Below, piece after piece: positions 63,257 to 64,000 of a DNA stretch of 64,000 nt; position 1 is the stretch's first letter, and every line of letters starts with the position of its first letter. The stretch lies in NCBI GenBank assembly GCA_024701455.1, contig JABXYP010000001.1, positions 3,228,001-3,292,000 on the forward strand, given 5' to 3'. The position numbers were made by a program, and so were the translations under genes. Source of the stretch: Bacillus sp. A301a_S52. Lineage in GTDB: Bacteria > Bacillota > Bacilli > Bacillales > Salisediminibacteriaceae. The notes under the pieces were generated by a model. The model was not told the DNA's origin and did no database searches. It saw nothing but the letters and a program-made list of their open reading frames with translations.

Positions 63257-64000
63257 CTAAGAAGCTGAACGTTCTTGTCGTTTTTTCGTAAAATCTAGGT
63301 GTGGAACGCCTTTATCGAAGATGCGAGTCATGATAAACGCAATCGAAAACATAGCCACCAGAACATAAAATAAGACGGCCATTCCAAATAAGTCAGCCAT
63401 GAGTCCACCGAAAAGTGGCCCAATCATCCTCCCACCTGTCCCGACACTATTTACAATCCCTTGATAAAAGCCAGCCTTTCCTTTTGGAGCTAATGTGTGC
63501 GCAATTGTCGGTATAGCTGGCCAAACAAACATTTCTCCTAACGTTAGAATGATCATCGCTACCACAAATGCTGTCAAAACTTCAGCACTAGCTAAAATTA
63601 AATACGAAACCATAAAAATACTAAGTCCCACATAAATTTGCGCTTTTAAAGAATGAACCCATCTTCTTATAAAAAATTTAATAAGAGGCTGACAAAAAAT
63701 AATCATTCCTCCATTAATCGTCCACAGTAGACTGTAAGCACTTAATGGGATTCCTAAGTTTTGTGTATGAACAGAAATAGTCGAAGCCCACTGGGTATAA
63801 GCAACCCAACAAACTAAGAAGCCAGCGCATAGTAAAAGAAGTGCTTGGAATCGTTTACTACTTTCCACTCGTTCTGTCTGTTGAAACGTAGAAGAAGCTG
63901 AAACTTCCCTTCCTTCCTCCTCAAGATGTTTAAAAAAAGTGAGTGCCAATAAGAAAAAACTAAAATACATCACACCGTTCCCAAAGAAGACAAAATCGAA
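63257..64000 (-). CDS. MFS transporter, cut by the window end (YttB-like)
   Basis: The frame is open to the last base, so the N-terminal part (about half of a usual 400-residue MFS protein) lies outside. About 247 residues are seen, with six or seven hydrophobic segments, including helix pairs around LLLCAGFLVCWVAYTQW and a late GTGGRMIGPLFGGLMADLFG. A basic tail (FTKKRQERSAS) ends the protein. B. subtilis has the MFS gene yttB next to leuS, which supports the identity. Substrate unknown; drug efflux is a family-level guess. Confidence 0.82.
   Translation of the reverse strand, partial: FDFVFFGNGVMYFSFFLLALTFFKHLEEEGREVSASSTFQQTERVESSKRFQALLLLCAGFLVCWVAYTQWASTISVHTQNLGIPLSAYSLLWTINGGMIIFCQPLIKFFIRRWVHSLKAQIYVGLSIFMVSYLILASAEVLTAFVVAMIILTLGEMFVWPAIPTIAHTLAPKGKAGFYQGIVNSVGTGGRMIGPLFGGLMADLFGMAVLFYVLVAMFSIAFIMTRIFDKGVPHLDFTKKRQERSAS

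Noticed and set aside
1..64000. Frequent TTG and GTG starts (acuA, ytzB, subtilase, ytmP, thpR, pepV, ytzE, ytzG, a SEDS gene, leuS)
   Set aside because: About a fifth of genes, which is normal for Bacillus and not a special feature.

Overview
The window looks like a chromosome segment of a low-GC Gram-positive spore-former of the Bacillaceae. Gene content and order follow the Bacillus subtilis tyrS-to-leuS neighbourhood closely (acuABC, motPS-ccpA, aroA, ytxGHJ, murC, sftA, ytpQ/ytpP, ytoQ/ytoP, ytzB, ytnP, trmB, ytzH, ytmP, thpR, cysK-like, pepV, ytzE, ytzG, murJ, ytfP, leuS). Ribosome binding sites are strong AGGAGG types, SigA-type promoters and T-box leaders are present, and about ten genes use TTG or GTG starts. 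The Na+-type MotPS stator genes and the very acidic, Asn/Asp-rich wall-facing tail of the penicillin-binding protein would fit an alkaliphile or haloalkaliphile. That is inference.

Layout. 1-2190: a transposase remnant, a YolD-like gene behind a LexA box, and a DUF1906 glycoside-hydrolase-like gene. 2190-7250: tyrS with a Tyr-specific T-box leader, then a class A penicillin-binding protein. 7490-9963: acuABC (acetyl-CoA synthetase control) without acsA next to it. 10-16.6 kb: mtnN, a small membrane protein, motS/motP, ccpA, and the chorismate mutase-DAHP synthase fusion aroA, with two decayed genes and a structured non-coding stretch. 17-24.6 kb: an FtsA-like protein with C-terminal repeats, ytxJ/ytxH/ytxG, ampS, murC and a protein of unknown function. 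25-34.9 kb: nicotinate phosphoribosyltransferase, sftA, ytpQ, ytpP, a PTS-EIIC-like membrane protein, ytoQ, a four-unit repeat array, a DUF84 NTPase and ytoP. 35-42 kb: ytzB, a Vpr-like subtilase, ytnP lactonase, trmB, two small genes and ytmP. 42.6-53.4 kb: NERD protein, thpR, cysK, an MFS transporter, pepV, ytzE, ytzG, two SEDS glycosyltransferases and wrbA. 53.5-64 kb: HxlR regulator, murJ, yjbQ-proC, an unknown gene, ytfP, leuS with a Leu-specific T-box, and an MFS transporter cut by the window end.

Functionally this is mostly core housekeeping: aminoacyl-tRNA supply, peptidoglycan synthesis (PBP, MurC, SEDS pair, MurJ), chromosome segregation (SftA), carbon control (CcpA, AcuABC), motility and redox buffering (bacilliredoxin, thioredoxin-like, WrbA/HxlR). 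No rRNA, tRNA, CRISPR array or intact mobile element was recognised.

The most unusual content is a family of about 150-bp non-coding repeats found only between genes. Seven loci carry recognisable copies, one of them a head-to-tail array of four units, and there are at least two further remnants. Copies share three nested or adjacent helices with compensatory base changes between copies, so they look like a structured RNA or hairpin element. One copy fills nearly the whole predicted 5' leader of the hxlR-type gene.
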